Assembly: GCA_011330545.1 (NCBI GenBank)
Contig: DRQI01000314.1
Coordinates: forward strand, 1-5,387
DNA from: Flavobacteriia bacterium
Lineage (GTDB): Bacteria; Bacteroidota; Bacteroidia; Flavobacteriales; Flavobacteriaceae
Direction of reading: 5' to 3'
DNA length: 5,387 nucleotides
In this document: positions 5,263 through 5,387 of the stretch, piece after piece
Position numbering within the stretch: position 1 is the first letter of the stretch
Layout of the letters: every line of letters begins with the position of its first letter
Position numbers and translations under genes: made by a program
The notes under the pieces: model-generated
Database searches by the model: none
What the model saw: the letters and a program-made list of their open reading frames with translations, nothing else
Told to the model about the DNA's origin: nothing

Positions 5263-5387
5263 ATGAACAAAAAAATCATTTCGTTACTTACCGCACTCCT
5301 TTTTAGCACCTTGTTTTTTAAGCAACATTTAGGGCTGAATATGGTATTGTTTGCATCGACAACCGTTTTGGTGTTGGCAGTTTTGTA
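5263..5387 (+). CDS. Membrane protein, N-terminal fragment (possibly DUF4153/DUF4173 type), cut by window edge
   Basis: Only the first 41 codons are present. The peptide begins MNKKIISLLTALLFSTLFFK, then QHLGLNMVLFASTTVLVLAVL, giving two closely spaced hydrophobic stretches (about 5-19 and 25-41) after a basic start. The pattern FSTLFFKQHLGLNMVLF resembles the beginning of large multi-pass DUF4153/DUF4173-type membrane proteins of Bacteroidetes, but with so little sequence this is a tentative match from memory. ATG 5263 is preceded by a promoter-like box and an operator-like palindrome shared with the upstream operon, so it is probably co-regulated with the membrane protein/regulator pair. 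The reading frame is open to the window edge. Confidence 0.7.
   Translation, partial: MNKKIISLLTALLFSTLFFKQHLGLNMVLFASTTVLVLAVL

Overview
The window suggests the chromosome of a low-GC member of the Bacteroidetes, most likely a flavobacterium. The evidence is the AT-rich intergenic DNA, promoter boxes of the Bacteroidetes type (TAnnTTTG), the absence of clear Shine-Dalgarno sequences, and protein families typical of that group: a flavobacterial-style class II ribonucleotide reductase, a short DUF1801 protein, a SnoaL-like protein and an HTH_34 winged-helix regulator. No RNA genes, CRISPR arrays or complete insertion sequences are visible.

Layout. Positions 1-2377 (minus strand) hold the first 792 codons of an adenosylcobalamin-dependent (class II) ribonucleotide reductase, nrdJ, whose C-terminus lies beyond the left edge. 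It has its own promoter at about 2412-2419. A 189-base gap separates it from a DUF1801 protein (2567-2926, minus). Divergent from that is a small six-helix membrane protein (2995-3567, plus; start uncertain). It converges on a SnoaL-like protein (3659-4024, minus), with an imperfect hairpin between the two. The 261-base gap 4025-4285 contains a striking 78-base inverted-repeat element with flanking 6-base direct repeats, followed by a promoter overlapped by a palindrome. Next, on the plus strand, come a second six-helix membrane protein (4286-4912), a winged-helix regulator (4912-5211) that overlaps it by one base, and the first 41 codons of a third membrane protein (5263 to the right edge).

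How the genes relate. nrdJ makes deoxyribonucleotides and appears to be independent of its neighbours. The right half looks like one small regulated module. The membrane protein and regulator are translationally coupled. Nearly identical 25-base blocks, each built around a 17-base palindrome, sit on the promoters of both the membrane protein/regulator pair and the downstream gene. The simplest reading is that the winged-helix protein is an autoregulator controlling both units. The membrane protein at 2995-3567 is a clear paralogue of the one at 4286-4912 but has neither the regulator nor the palindrome. The function of these membrane proteins is not known to me.

The most interesting observations are the duplicated operator, the paralogous membrane proteins, and the miniature inverted-repeat element. 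I do not see a clearly new defence or biosynthetic system.
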